From Pseudomonas jessenii (lineage in GTDB: Bacteria; Pseudomonadota; Gammaproteobacteria; Pseudomonadales; Pseudomonadaceae): 64,000 nt of DNA. Positions 51,086 to 58,629 of this stretch are shown piece by piece (the first letter of the stretch is position 1; the number at the start of each line of letters is the position of its first letter). The stretch is taken from positions 496,001 through 560,000 of the forward strand of contig NZ_NIWT01000004.1 in the NCBI RefSeq assembly GCF_002236115.1, in the 5' to 3' direction. The notes under the pieces are model-generated. The model searched no databases, had not been told where the DNA came from, and saw only the letters and a program-made list of their open reading frames with translations. The translations under genes and the position numbers were made by a program.

Positions 51086-52420
51086 ATGAGAGAAGCTTTT
51101 TCAGAGCATTTTGTAGGGGAACCGGAGCGCCAAGAAAAGCTTTGGGCGGATTGCATTTTTGTGCTGGATACGAATGTGTTGCTTGACCTCTATAGATTTT
51201 CCGATTCTGCAAGGGAAGCTCTATTTAAGGTTATGGAGTTTTTGGGGGAGCGCCTTTGGATTCCATATCAAGTGGCGGCGGAGTACTTTGAAAACCGCTT
51301 AACGGTAATCGAGGCTCAGTCCAAGGCCTATGCTGAATCAATCTCAGGGTTGAAAGTCGCGAAAGAAAAATTTAATTCTGGATCGAGACATCCTTTTGTT
51401 TCTGATGAGGTTTTTAATAATTTCATTTCTTCCTACGACCTAATGATAAAAGAATTAGAGAGCAGGCAGGAGACATACCTTTCGTACGTTGGTAATGATG
51501 TTATAAAGACAAAAATTGGTACTCTTTTGAATGGGCGAGTGGGTCAGCCATATTCCGAAGAGCGGTTGCTTGCGGTAGCTGACGAGGGTGAAAAAAGATA
51601 TCTGGAAAATATACCGCCTGGATTTCAGGATTTCGGAAAAATGCCTGAGGCTACTACAAATAAACTTCGGCTAAAAAAGTTTGGCGATCTGATCCTCTGG
51701 AAGCAAGTGATTGAAAAGGCAGTTGCCGATAATAAATCGGTTATTTTAGTCACTGGTGAAAAAAAGGATGATTGGTGGCTAAAATCTAACAAAGGGTTGG
51801 TGAGCGCTTTGCCGGCATTAACTAAAGAATTTATGGATGCGGCAAAGCAAGATTTTTATCTTTATGCAACAGATAGGTTTTTGCTTAAGGCTAATGAATT
51901 TTTGGCGCAGAGCACTTCAGATGGCGTTGTAGAGGAAGTTAGAGCAATTAATAAGGCAGATGCAGATCTGAATGATAATTTTGAAAGCGCGCTGCTGGAT
52001 CAGGCAATAAATGTCGCATGGCCTGAGATCCCTTCTGGCGCTTCGTGGGTCAGTGCTAAGACGTGGGCTGATAGAGCAGCAAAGTCTCCGTGGCATCAGC
52101 GTCCGACTGACCATTCTCGAAACTTTGCATTGAACTTTTCAATGAGTAAGCAGAAACAACTTCGGGATAAAATTCGTGATATGCGAGTTAGGTTGGATGA
52201 CCTGAGAGCTGAGCATGAAGACTTAATTGATCTTCAAGAAAATCTGTTTGCGTCCGGCTTTACACTCGATGATGAAAGACTCCAAAAATGCAAGAAGCGC
52301 GTGTTGACAATAGAAACTATGATTTCCGCGCATGAAGTGGAGTTCGTGGCTTTGCGCGAAGAAATGCACGCTGTGAACGCTCATTATAAGTCTCTGTTAG
52401 GTGATGGTGCGGATGAGTAA
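51086..52420 (+). CDS. PIN-like domain protein (DUF4935/PIN_8 type), prophage cargo
   Basis: 444 residues. The N-terminal PIN-like nuclease fold shows an acidic residue in FVLDTNVLLDLYRF (Asp28), a Glu in PYQVAAEYFENR (Glu66) and the third cluster in SVILVTGEKKDDWW near residue 230. The last 100 residues are a charged coiled coil. Strongly AT-rich compared with both mutS and the phage genes, and it lies between the attachment end and the integrase, convergent with int (two bases between stops). This is the usual site for phage-borne defence or conversion genes. The role is unproven; an RNase used against other phages is inferred. ATG at 51086 is preferred to a TTG at 51065. Confidence 0.8.
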   Translation: MREAFSEHFVGEPERQEKLWADCIFVLDTNVLLDLYRFSDSAREALFKVMEFLGERLWIPYQVAAEYFENRLTVIEAQSKAYAESISGLKVAKEKFNSGSRHPFVSDEVFNNFISSYDLMIKELESRQETYLSYVGNDVIKTKIGTLLNGRVGQPYSEERLLAVADEGEKRYLENIPPGFQDFGKMPEATTNKLRLKKFGDLILWKQVIEKAVADNKSVILVTGEKKDDWWLKSNKGLVSALPALTKEFMDAAKQDFYLYATDRFLLKANEFLAQSTSDGVVEEVRAINKADADLNDNFESALLDQAINVAWPEIPSGASWVSAKTWADRAAKSPWHQRPTDHSRNFALNFSMSKQKQLRDKIRDMRVRLDDLRAEHEDLIDLQENLFASGFTLDDERLQKCKKRVLTIETMISAHEVEFVALREEMHAVNAHYKSLLGDGADE

Positions 52421-52422
52421 TG

Positions 52423-53673
52423 CTAGGGGCGCGTTTTCTTGCTATTAAGTTCTGTCCAGATTTTATCTAACTCTGCGGCGGACTCATCCTCCATCCATTT
52501 TGCATAGACTTGCACGAGCATGGTGAAGTCTATGTGGCCCATTTGCTTCGCAATAAAGGCTAGGTTTCCACGTGCGGTAAGGAGCCAGCAGGCGTAGGTA
52601 TGCCGAGTCTGGTAGGGGCGGCGTGGGCGAATACCTGACCGCTTTTGGATGGCTGCCCATTTAGTGTTCCAAGAGGTCGGAACAAACCAGTGGTTGATGA
52701 TTTTCTTTCGGGCCTGCGTTGTTGGAGAGAGCAGTGGGGTTATCGTTTCGATTCGGCTTTCGTGACGGTTTGTAAACACCTCGATCTGTCGCGGTGTGCA
52801 ATTAGCCACTAGGCTCATGAGTGTTTTGCAGGCCTCAACTGCCGGTGGCATTAGAAGCACTGATCGAGACTTACCAGTCTTCGGAACTTTGAATGTTCCG
52901 TCTGCAGTGATCGCCCTGGTGATGTTGATCTGGCCAGTAGTCAAATCTACATCTTCAACGGCTAACGCGCACAACTCACCTGGGCGAAGGCCGGTGTAGA
53001 CCGCCAGCGTGATCGCTGCGGAGTCCTGTGCGTGTAGGCAGCCCTTGCTGAGTAGTTGTTCGAACTCGGTTTTGGTCAACGGATCTGGTTCGCGATCGGT
53101 CATTGCAAATCGTGTGCATGCGGCGGATAGGCCTTTTCGGCAATAGCTATTGTTTTCACACCACCCCAAAAATCCGGCGAACGTCGCCAGGTAGTGATTC
53201 GCAGTTGATGGGGCGCGATCTGCGATCAGTTGAATCCTGAGTCGCTGTATGTCCTCGGGCAGGAGGATGCCTGCCAATCTGTCCGGGCCAAGCAGTTCGG
53301 TACATATGTCGAGTGCGTAGCTGTATTTCTCTTCGGTCATCGGAGTGAGGTCGACCGCCTTCAATGGTTTGTACCGAGCAACCAGAGTGGCCAGGCGCTC
53401 GTCTTTTACATTGCTGTAGTTGGTCGCATTCTTTGAGTCGGGAAAGTGCCGGCCGTAATCAAAACGGCCGGTCTTGATTTCGTGGGTGATTGCCGCCCGG
53501 AGTAGGGCGGCGTGTTTGATGTTGGCTTTGGTGACAGGGAGACCCAGTGATTCGCGGCAACGAATTCGTCGCCACATGAACACGATGCGTATGTAGCCAC
53601 CGTGTATCTCCAGTCCTCTGTGTTTGGCCAGCTCGGCTTCTAGGCCGCTTCCTGCGGTGCGCTCTCGGCCCAC
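52423..53673 (-). CDS. int: Phage tyrosine integrase
   Basis: Site-specific recombinase of about 416 residues. Arm-binding N-terminus (GLEIHGGYIRIVFMWRRIRC), SAM-like core domain, and catalytic domain with Arg in TGLRPGEL, RHTYACWLL, MGH and the nucleophile Tyr in LVQVYAKW. The start is uncertain: the frame is open far upstream over the xis gene. A GTG at 53673 gives GRERTAGSGLEAELAKHRG, which resembles the start of related integrases, and makes the gene overlap xis by 34 bases. Confidence 0.92.
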   Translation of the reverse strand: MGRERTAGSGLEAELAKHRGLEIHGGYIRIVFMWRRIRCRESLGLPVTKANIKHAALLRAAITHEIKTGRFDYGRHFPDSKNATNYSNVKDERLATLVARYKPLKAVDLTPMTEEKYSYALDICTELLGPDRLAGILLPEDIQRLRIQLIADRAPSTANHYLATFAGFLGWCENNSYCRKGLSAACTRFAMTDREPDPLTKTEFEQLLSKGCLHAQDSAAITLAVYTGLRPGELCALAVEDVDLTTGQINITRAITADGTFKVPKTGKSRSVLLMPPAVEACKTLMSLVANCTPRQIEVFTNRHESRIETITPLLSPTTQARKKIINHWFVPTSWNTKWAAIQKRSGIRPRRPYQTRHTYACWLLTARGNLAFIAKQMGHIDFTMLVQVYAKWMEDESAAELDKIWTELNSKKTRP

Positions 53674-53837
53674 TTGTCGTACTCCGTCATGTTGATTGCG
53701 ATGCGGCCGTCTGGTGTTTTGCGCCAGATGCGGCCTTGGGCCCAGGTCCCGTTCTTCACTTTGTGACGTATGGCGTCTTCGCTGTAGCCGGTGAGTTCGG
53801 ATGCTCGGTTGATCATTACCCAGCGCGGAAGGCTCAT
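53640..53837 (-). CDS. xis: Excisionase-like DNA-binding protein
   Basis: 65-residue winged-helix protein: MSLPRWVMINRASELTGYSE (recognition-helix region SEDAIRHKVKNGTW) and then a wing with WRKTPDGRIAINMTEYDKW. The length, fold pattern and position next to int identify it as the directionality factor for excision. Its ATG overlaps the stop of the small gene upstream (ATGA). Confidence 0.8.
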   Translation of the reverse strand: MSLPRWVMINRASELTGYSEDAIRHKVKNGTWAQGRIWRKTPDGRIAINMTEYDKWAESAPQEAA

Positions 53838-54007
53838 GGCGCTTGCTCCCCTGCGCGCCGGGCGACGCCCTCGGCCTGGCGTTGCTTGCTGCACGTTTCG
53901 TGGTTGCCATGTGCCCGCGACGTGTTGCACTTGTCGCAAATGGTTTGTAAATCGAGGGGTGGCATTTGCCCGTGGCGGATACGTACTGTTCGGCGAAGGG
54001 CGTTCAT
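53834..54007 (-). CDS. Small zinc-finger-like phage protein, 57 residues
   Basis: Starts at ATG 54007 and ends in an ATGA overlap with xis; its own start overlaps the stop of the next upstream gene by four bases. Coupled at both ends, it is very likely translated. It contains CDKC-x8-HETC (C24, C27, H36, C39), a probable zinc site, and basic flanks. I do not recognise a named family; function unknown. Confidence 0.65.
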   Translation of the reverse strand: MNALRRTVRIRHGQMPPLDLQTICDKCNTSRAHGNHETCSKQRQAEGVARRAGEQAP

Positions 54008-54651
54008 GCGACCTCCGCTGGCAGTTGGCCCAGATCGACGGCCTGGCGATTCATGTCAAGTTCGAAGGCTTCGCGCAGCGCGTCGCGTAGGTGTCGGTAG
54101 CCTTCGGTGTCTGCGTCGTGCGGGAAGCTGATCGAGCTCAGCTCCGGCTCGGCATAGAACGTTCCTCGCTTATCTAGCCATTCGATTATCTGGGTATCCA
54201 GTGAGTTGCCGTTGAGCGCTGCCGCGGAGCTGATGCTATCCAGCAAGCGATAAGCCAAGGTGCCAACGAAGTGGGCTTGGTTAATGGCTTTCACGCGATA
54301 AGCCTCGGTACCGGGGAATGCATCCCATGTGTCTTTAGCCAGTCTGAGGGTGGTGGCAATCTCTAGCAGCGTCAGGTGGTCGCTCTTGAGGAAAGGGGTA
54401 GCGCGTATAGCGCGGGCTTGGCGAGCCAGTTCCGCCAGTCGTTTTTGGTCGGAGCAGTGCAGGCGATTCAGATCGGCGATGTCGCTGTTCAAGGCTTCGA
54501 TGCGAAGCGAATGCAGGGCATTGCGCTCGTCCAAGCCTCTGCTGTAGCTGCGGGCGAGTGCGCGCAGGGCTGCTTCACGAATGAAGTAGGCCATCAACAG
54601 CAGGCCAATGGCTGAACAAGTGGCGATGATGATCAGGTGTTGTGTTTGCAT
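54004..54651 (-). CDS. Phage membrane-anchored coiled-coil protein, unknown function
   Basis: 215 residues. One N-terminal membrane helix (LIIIATCSAIGLLLMAYFI, residues 6-24), then a predicted coiled coil of about 50 residues (SRGLDERNALHSLRIEALNS...), then a soluble domain of about 120 residues. No family recognised. It starts at the repeated CACAGCACATG module with GAGG as ribosome site, in the leftward early operon. Confidence 0.7.
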   Translation of the reverse strand: MQTQHLIIIATCSAIGLLLMAYFIREAALRALARSYSRGLDERNALHSLRIEALNSDIADLNRLHCSDQKRLAELARQARAIRATPFLKSDHLTLLEIATTLRLAKDTWDAFPGTEAYRVKAINQAHFVGTLAYRLLDSISSAAALNGNSLDTQIIEWLDKRGTFYAEPELSSISFPHDADTEGYRHLRDALREAFELDMNRQAVDLGQLPAEVA

Positions 54652-54672
54652 GTGCTGTGTTCCTCGGTAGAG

Positions 54673-54710
54673 CCCGCCGCCGGGATCATTGGTGAGAGGC
54701 CGGCGGCGGG
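54673..54710 (-). promoter_or_regulatory. Hairpin presenting CCTCTCACCAA in its loop (copy 1)
   Basis: On the minus strand CCCGCCGCCGG and CCGGCGGCGGG form an 11-bp GC stem around a loop of 16 bases that starts CCTCTCACCAA. It lies in the 72-base gap between the DUF2303 gene and the 215-residue gene, upstream of the latter. Could act as terminator, antitermination site or translation control site. Confidence 0.6.
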
Positions 54711-54723
54711 GGGGCAGTGGTGG

Positions 54724-55536
54724 TTAGCCCAAGTTGAAGCTGCCGATGGTCAACTTCGCGCCGCCGCCGACTTCCTGCTGAACGACATCCTTGAATTCTT
54801 GTGCGAGGTCCTCGCGCAGCTGCTCTTCGCCAATCCAGCGCAGGCGCAGTAGGGGCTTGTCACCGCCGGTGAGGACAGCAACACGGAGTCGGATGATCTG
54901 GACCTTCAGCCCTTCGTATGGCTCGACGGTGAATAGGAATTCGGCTGGCAGGCCTTCCGAGGATTTGGCTTCGATCTGGTCCATCGCCGAACGGGATGCG
55001 CTCAGGTCGCCAACGACATGTTCGCTCTTGCGTGCTTGCTCGATGCTGATGGAGCGGATCGCGCTCGCGGCTTTGCGCAGATCGATGTGGCTATCGTCCG
55101 CTGCAAGGGCTTGGAGGTTCGACGCCCAATCCTCAATCCAGTCGCTCAGGTCTTTCTGCACGAATTGGATGGTGGCGGCACGCTCGAGCGCTCGGAAGGC
55201 GGCAGTCTTTCTCAGGTTGAGGGTGGCGGTGAAATCGCCGTGCCCAGGCTCTTTGGCATTGCCCAGGTTAAAAATCACGGTGCAAGACATGGCTTCGGCA
55301 TCGACAAAACCAGATGCGACGACTTCGGCGCTTTGCTCCATCACGTAGTTGCCGAAGTCCAGCAACGAGTGGGTGGTGAGCGCGCCGCGAAAGCGACTGC
55401 GAGCGGCTTGGAATTTCTCGATGCTGTGGATCTTTTGATCAGACGGCAGCACCAGCACCGGGGTGAAGGTGCTCAGCGTTTTAGCATAGGCCAGTACGGC
55501 GGTGTCTTGAATCAGCTGAATTGCTTTGGCTTCCAT
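54724..55536 (-). CDS. DUF2303 (YfdQ-like) phage protein
   Basis: 270 residues of the YfdQ/DUF2303 family found in early regions of many temperate phages of gammaproteobacteria. Family features: LIQDTAVLAYAKTL near the start, the SRFRGALTTHSLLDFGNYV segment near residue 48-66, and a C-terminal RLRWIGEEQLREDLAQEFKD stretch. The molecular role is unknown. AAGGAAAT precedes the ATG. Confidence 0.82.
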   Translation of the reverse strand: MEAKAIQLIQDTAVLAYAKTLSTFTPVLVLPSDQKIHSIEKFQAARSRFRGALTTHSLLDFGNYVMEQSAEVVASGFVDAEAMSCTVIFNLGNAKEPGHGDFTATLNLRKTAAFRALERAATIQFVQKDLSDWIEDWASNLQALAADDSHIDLRKAASAIRSISIEQARKSEHVVGDLSASRSAMDQIEAKSSEGLPAEFLFTVEPYEGLKVQIIRLRVAVLTGGDKPLLRLRWIGEEQLREDLAQEFKDVVQQEVGGGAKLTIGSFNLG

Positions 55537-55551
55537 TGGATCGATTTCCTT

Positions 55552-55562
55552 TTGGTGAGAGG
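55552..55562 (-). promoter_or_regulatory. CCTCTCACCAA motif (copy 2)
   Basis: The 11-base motif on the minus strand, 16 bases before the DUF2303 start and just before its Shine-Dalgarno AAGGAAA. The hairpin around this copy is weak (about 3 bp), unlike the other three. Confidence 0.5.
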
Positions 55563-55578
55563 TACGGAGTGGGGCGGT

Positions 55579-55929
55579 TTAGGACTTCGCGTGAATCGGT
55601 GCGGCATCTCGGTTGAACAACTGGCCTGCGCGTGGGGCTTCGGCAAACAAGGTCAGTCGGCCGCCCTCGTTGACATGCATCGGCGTGTCGAGGGTGGTGT
55701 CTTCGCTACGGCTGCCGCGTTTGGTTGGAACCTTGTAGGCGAGCTTGTGGTTGACTGTTACCTGGTGGCTGTCGGCAATCTGTTTCAGGGTGAAGGTCAG
55801 CGTGACGGAGCCAACCTTGCCGTTATCGACAACGCCCGATGCCACTTCGGAAAGGGCGTGGCCGATCTGGTTCGCGAAGACGCCCGCGTTGAGTTCGCCG
55901 ATGAATTCGGCTGTATCTGTAGGTTTCAT
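55579..55929 (-). CDS. Conserved phage protein, 116 residues, unknown function
   Basis: Starts with MKPTDTAEFIGELNAGVFAN at the CACAGCACATG module (AAGG upstream). The sequence alternates short helices and strands (VGSVTLTFTLKQIADSHQVTV), suggesting a small alpha/beta fold; no family recognised. Sits beside DUF2303, as such proteins often do in phage early operons. Confidence 0.65.
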   Translation of the reverse strand: MKPTDTAEFIGELNAGVFANQIGHALSEVASGVVDNGKVGSVTLTFTLKQIADSHQVTVNHKLAYKVPTKRGSRSEDTTLDTPMHVNEGGRLTLFAEAPRAGQLFNRDAAPIHAKS

Positions 55930-55988
55930 GTGCTGTGCCTTATTGAGTGCGAGTTGTTTGCCCCTGGACGGCAAGGGCCACCGGTAAA

Positions 55989-56231
55989 TCAGGCGGCTGC
56001 CGTCAACGCTTGGGCGTCGAGGTAGTCGGCAAGGTCGTGCAGGTAGACCACCGGCTTGGCCCGGGTGGAGCCGTGCAGGCGTTTGACCGTGAGCTTGATG
56101 CGGCCCTTCTTGATCTCGGTCAGCAAGTGGCGATCGGTGCGGATGTGTGAGAAATAGTGTTCGCGAACCGCTGCCAGCGTCGGGCACGGTGTTGCGAACT
56201 GGCGCCGAAGCTGGTCGAGGGTGTTGCTCAT
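55989..56231 (-). CDS. PrtN-type pyocin activator family protein
   Basis: 80 residues. The segment EIKKGRIKLTVKRLHGSTRAKPVVYLHDLADYLDA resembles the PrtN family (in parts: RLHGSTRAKPVVYLHDLA), small DNA-binding proteins that in P. aeruginosa switch on pyocin genes through P-box sequences. Here it is encoded in the leftward early operon. It may act on host tailocin genes, on the phage, or on excision; this is inference. Confidence 0.65.
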   Translation of the reverse strand: MSNTLDQLRRQFATPCPTLAAVREHYFSHIRTDRHLLTEIKKGRIKLTVKRLHGSTRAKPVVYLHDLADYLDAQALTAAA

Positions 56232-56602
56232 GCCGCGCCCTCCCCGAACCCCTCCGATGGGGGCAGCAACTTGAGGCGGATCAATTCGGCAAGGCCTTCT
56301 TTGCTTTTACCCATGGCGGCCGCATACACGTTGCCTTGTTGGTCGGCGACCACGGCGCCGTAGGGGTACTCAGGGGATTTTGTCGGGGTGACGTAGGCGA
56401 TTTGCCCCTCACTAATGACCGCGTCGACGCAGCGGAATACCTCAGCCAGCTCCGCGCTGACCGGAGGCAGCGATTCCAGCAGCTGTAAGGCTTCGGTTGA
56501 TGCACCAATCAGCGTGGCGCGGCTGATGACTGTAGGGTGGTTGAGGAACATCGGGATCAGCTTCAGTGCGCCGATGGCTTGGGTAATGGCGTTCTGGCTC
56601 AT
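56228..56602 (-). CDS. Phage protein of 124 residues, unknown function
   Basis: Starts at MSQNAITQAIGALKLIP, with its stop overlapping the PrtN-like gene start and its own start overlapping the gene upstream, both by four bases, so it is well anchored in the operon. The last third contains YGAVVADQQGNVYAAAMGKS, a small beta-hairpin-like stretch. No family recognised. Confidence 0.65.
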   Translation of the reverse strand: MSQNAITQAIGALKLIPMFLNHPTVISRATLIGASTEALQLLESLPPVSAELAEVFRCVDAVISEGQIAYVTPTKSPEYPYGAVVADQQGNVYAAAMGKSKEGLAELIRLKLLPPSEGFGEGAA

Positions 56603-56874
56603 GCTGCGGCGTCCTTGTGCGTAATGGTGATGTTCAGTTTCTTGGCGACCCACTCAACGCCCGCTTCTTTCACCATTACCACCGCGTAGTGGCGGTGCTG
56701 GTTGATGGCAGGGACCCAGGTACTGCGTGGGTCGGAGAACAGGTAACCGCGATCACGGTGTTTGCTGGCGAGCTCGCCGTTGTGGGTGAGGACGCCCAGC
56801 TCCCGCAACCTGGTGCGGAGGGCGCGGGGTTTAAGGCCGAGTACGGCTGCCGTTTCGTCCAGGGTGCGATTCAT
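56599..56874 (-). CDS. KilAC/antirepressor C-terminal-like phage protein
   Basis: 91 residues. LDETAAVLGLKPRALRTRLRELGVLTHNGELASKHRDRGYLF (in part ETAAVLGLKPRALRTRLREL) has the layout of the KilA-C domain of phage antirepressors: helix-turn-helix, then a beta region with HYAVVMVKEAGVEW. There is no N-terminal Bro/AntA domain, so it may be a stand-alone DNA-binding or modulator protein. Confidence 0.6.
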   Translation of the reverse strand: MNRTLDETAAVLGLKPRALRTRLRELGVLTHNGELASKHRDRGYLFSDPRSTWVPAINQHRHYAVVMVKEAGVEWVAKKLNITITHKDAAA

Positions 56875-56884
56875 GGCGCGGTCC

Positions 56885-57457
56885 TCAGGCTGCTACGTTG
56901 TCAGGGCGGGCTGTCAGGGCGCCGAAGAACTCGTCTAGCTGTCCGAAAAGGTCGTCGAGCGCGCCCTCGTTGTGCAGCACCAGGTCGTTGTCCTGAATGC
57001 CGATGCCCGTTTCGCTGACGTGCGGATTGACCTCTGTCGCGTCAGCTCGAAGGACGTGGATCACGATGCCGCCACGCTTGCGGACAAAGTCGGCTTCGTT
57101 CTCAAAACGCAGATCACTGATGACGAAACCGGTCGCGGTGTCGTGCGCTTGGCCTAGGAATTCGAGGTTCTGTTCGGCCAGTAGCAGCCATAGCTCTGGG
57201 TGGACCATGTTGCGGCCCCATTCGGTGCCCATGGACTGCATCAGCTCGCGAGCGGAGCGACCGAGCCAGCCGATGGGTTGCTCTTTGCGATCGTCGTCAA
57301 AGTCGCACGGACTCAGGTTAAAGATGTTCATCAGGCCTTCGCGGAGTGGGTCTGCGAATGCGTAGGTCTGGAAACCGTGGATGTTGGCCAGGTGATTGGC
57401 GGCAGTGGTTTTGCCGGTGCGTGCGCGGCCGGCAAGCCCGATCAATAGTTGCTTCAT
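56885..57457 (-). CDS. Phage deoxynucleoside monophosphate kinase
   Basis: 190-residue P-loop kinase with Walker A GLAGRARTGKTT (residues 7-18), the AFADPLREGLMNIF substrate region, GTEWGRNMVHPELW and VISDLRFENEADFVRK, all typical of T4 gp1-type dNMP kinases. It would feed dNTP synthesis for phage replication. Overlaps the next upstream gene by four bases. Confidence 0.85.
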   Translation of the reverse strand: MKQLLIGLAGRARTGKTTAANHLANIHGFQTYAFADPLREGLMNIFNLSPCDFDDDRKEQPIGWLGRSARELMQSMGTEWGRNMVHPELWLLLAEQNLEFLGQAHDTATGFVISDLRFENEADFVRKRGGIVIHVLRADATEVNPHVSETGIGIQDNDLVLHNEGALDDLFGQLDEFFGALTARPDNVAA

Positions 57458-57645
57458 GCTGCGTCACCTCCCCATGGGAAAGTGTCGGCGCTAGCGATGA
57501 GCTGTGCTGCCGCCTTGCTGCGTACATTGGTGATGACGAGCAGGCCAGTCGTTTGCTGAATGGCGATTACGGCTGCGCGGTTGGTCGCTGCTGTCGGGTG
57601 TAGATAAACGGGGCAGCGGGTGTTGCTGTGCTGTGGGGTTTGCAT
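57454..57645 (-). CDS. First gene of the leftward early operon, 63 residues, unknown
   Basis: Coupled to the dNMP kinase gene by a four-base overlap and directly behind the predicted PL promoter, so it is probably real. Contains a beta-alpha-beta-like stretch (RAAVIAIQQTTGLLVITNVRS). No ribosome site stronger than GAG and no recognised family. In lambda the equivalent place is held by N; there is no Arg-rich N-like helix here. Confidence 0.55.
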   Translation of the reverse strand: MQTPQHSNTRCPVYLHPTAATNRAAVIAIQQTTGLLVITNVRSKAAAQLIASADTFPWGGDAA

Positions 57646-57647
57646 GG

Positions 57648-57677
57648 CTCGTACTCTTGGTGAGAGGTAGATACGAG
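57648..57677 (-). promoter_or_regulatory. Leader hairpin presenting CCTCTCACCAA (copy 3, nutL-like position)
   Basis: On the minus strand CTCGTA-TCT and AGA-G-TACGAG pair (9 bp with one bulge) around the loop ACCTCTCACCA. It lies right at the predicted start of the PL transcript and ends just before the first gene. Position fits an antitermination or leader-control site. Confidence 0.55.
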
Positions 57678-57681
57678 TGCA

Positions 57682-57723
57682 AAATTAGCAACAGCTAAAT
57701 AAACTTGCAATAGCAAATGCTAA
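57682..57723 (-). promoter_or_regulatory. Leftward early promoter PL with two operators
   Basis: On the minus strand TTGCAA (57710-57705), 17 bases, TAATTT (57687-57682) form a promoter. It is overlapped by operator OL1 TTAGCAACAGCTAA (57685-57698) and OL2 ATAGCAAATGCTAA (57710-57723), 25 bases centre to centre. The same 14-base sequence recurs on the other side of the repressor gene. Confidence 0.75.
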
Positions 57724-57741
57724 TTTAGTTTTGCGATGTGC

Positions 57742-57767
57742 AAAAAAAACCCGCACATGGCGGGTTC
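57742..57767 (-). terminator. Terminator of the repressor gene
   Basis: On the minus strand AACCCGC, loop CATGT, GCGGGTT, then T's: 17 bases after the repressor stop. It separates the repressor transcript from PL. Confidence 0.88.
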
Positions 57768-57783
57768 TTTGAGATGTGGTCGG

Positions 57784-58530
57784 TTACAGCAGTACGGAAT
57801 ACCAGAAGACTTTGCCGATCACGATGATTTCGTTTTTGAGCAGTTCGGTCGCACTGTACTCTTCATCTGGATGCTCTTCCCGGTTATAGCTGCGCATCCT
57901 GATGCCTCCACCCGGTAGCCGGTACAGCGTCTTCACTCGCAACTGGCCTCCATGATTCAGCGCGTACATTTTTCCATCGGTGATGGTTGTGCAGCCCTGG
58001 TCAACTCCTACGGTGCTTCCGTGAGGAAGAACGGGTTCCATGCTGTTGCCGTTGACCGTTACGCAGACCGCTTCATTTGCCTGGACGTTTTGCCGCCTTA
58101 GGGTCATTTTTCCGAAGCGAAGTTTTTGCTTGTGCGACTGATGTACTGCGGTTCTGCCGCTCCCAGCGGATAGTTCAACTTCCTTAAGAAACGGCACATA
58201 AACCTCGTCATCATCCAAGGGGGTATCGTCGTCCCAAACATCAATGGGGCCGAGATACTCGGCATTGCTTGGGACGATTTCATTCTCTGGCGTTTGCGGC
58301 GCTCTGGATGTGGGGGCGCGCATCGAGCTGGACGGCGCTGTTAATGTGCCCTCGGCAAGACCAATTTTCGCTTCAAGATTTGCAGCAGCTTTCTCTCCGA
58401 GCGATCTATGCCCGTTGAGCAATTGCGACAGGTATGAGGCGTCTAGGTTGTATTGGTCGGCGAACTCTTTCTGGGTTTTTTCGCCCATCAAGTCGCGCAG
58501 CACCTGAACTCGCATCTTCTTTATATCCAT
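57784..58530 (-). CDS. Phage repressor, LexA/CI type (XRE HTH plus S24 peptidase)
   Basis: 248 residues. HTH near residues 20-40 (TQKEFADQYNLDASYLSQLL). C-terminal S24 domain with the self-cleavage site Ala122-Gly123, Ser163 in GNSMEPVL and Lys200 in RVKTLYR, so the switch should respond to RecA (SOS). The linker 60-120 is acidic. Flanked on both sides by matching operators. PrtR-type pyocin repressors are the nearest functional relatives in Pseudomonas. Confidence 0.92.
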   Translation of the reverse strand: MDIKKMRVQVLRDLMGEKTQKEFADQYNLDASYLSQLLNGHRSLGEKAAANLEAKIGLAEGTLTAPSSSMRAPTSRAPQTPENEIVPSNAEYLGPIDVWDDDTPLDDDEVYVPFLKEVELSAGSGRTAVHQSHKQKLRFGKMTLRRQNVQANEAVCVTVNGNSMEPVLPHGSTVGVDQGCTTITDGKMYALNHGGQLRVKTLYRLPGGGIRMRSYNREEHPDEEYSATELLKNEIIVIGKVFWYSVLL

Positions 58531-58550
58531 TCCCTAATCATCGCTTTCCG

Positions 58551-58607
58551 TTAGCAAACAGTAAATTACGGTTTGCTATTGCCGAAAACATTAGCAATTG
58601 CTAATCT
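58551..58607 (+). promoter_or_regulatory. Rightward operator-promoter region OR/PR
   Basis: Three 14-base operators: TTAGCAAACAGTAA (58551-58564), the inverse of ATAGCAAACCGTAA (58566-58579) and the perfect palindrome TTAGCAATTGCTAA (58591-58604). TTGCCG (58580-58585), 16 bases, TAATCT (58602-58607) can serve as PR, overlapped by the last operator. The outer two lie toward the repressor gene and would control its promoter. Confidence 0.75.
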
Positions 58608-58629
58608 CGGCGCTCAGAAGGAGGTGCAT

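Noticed and set aside
53674..53910. N-terminal extension of the integrase frame over xis and the small zinc protein
   Set aside because: The extension is a shifted reading of two genes that are themselves well supported, and it has no integrase similarity.
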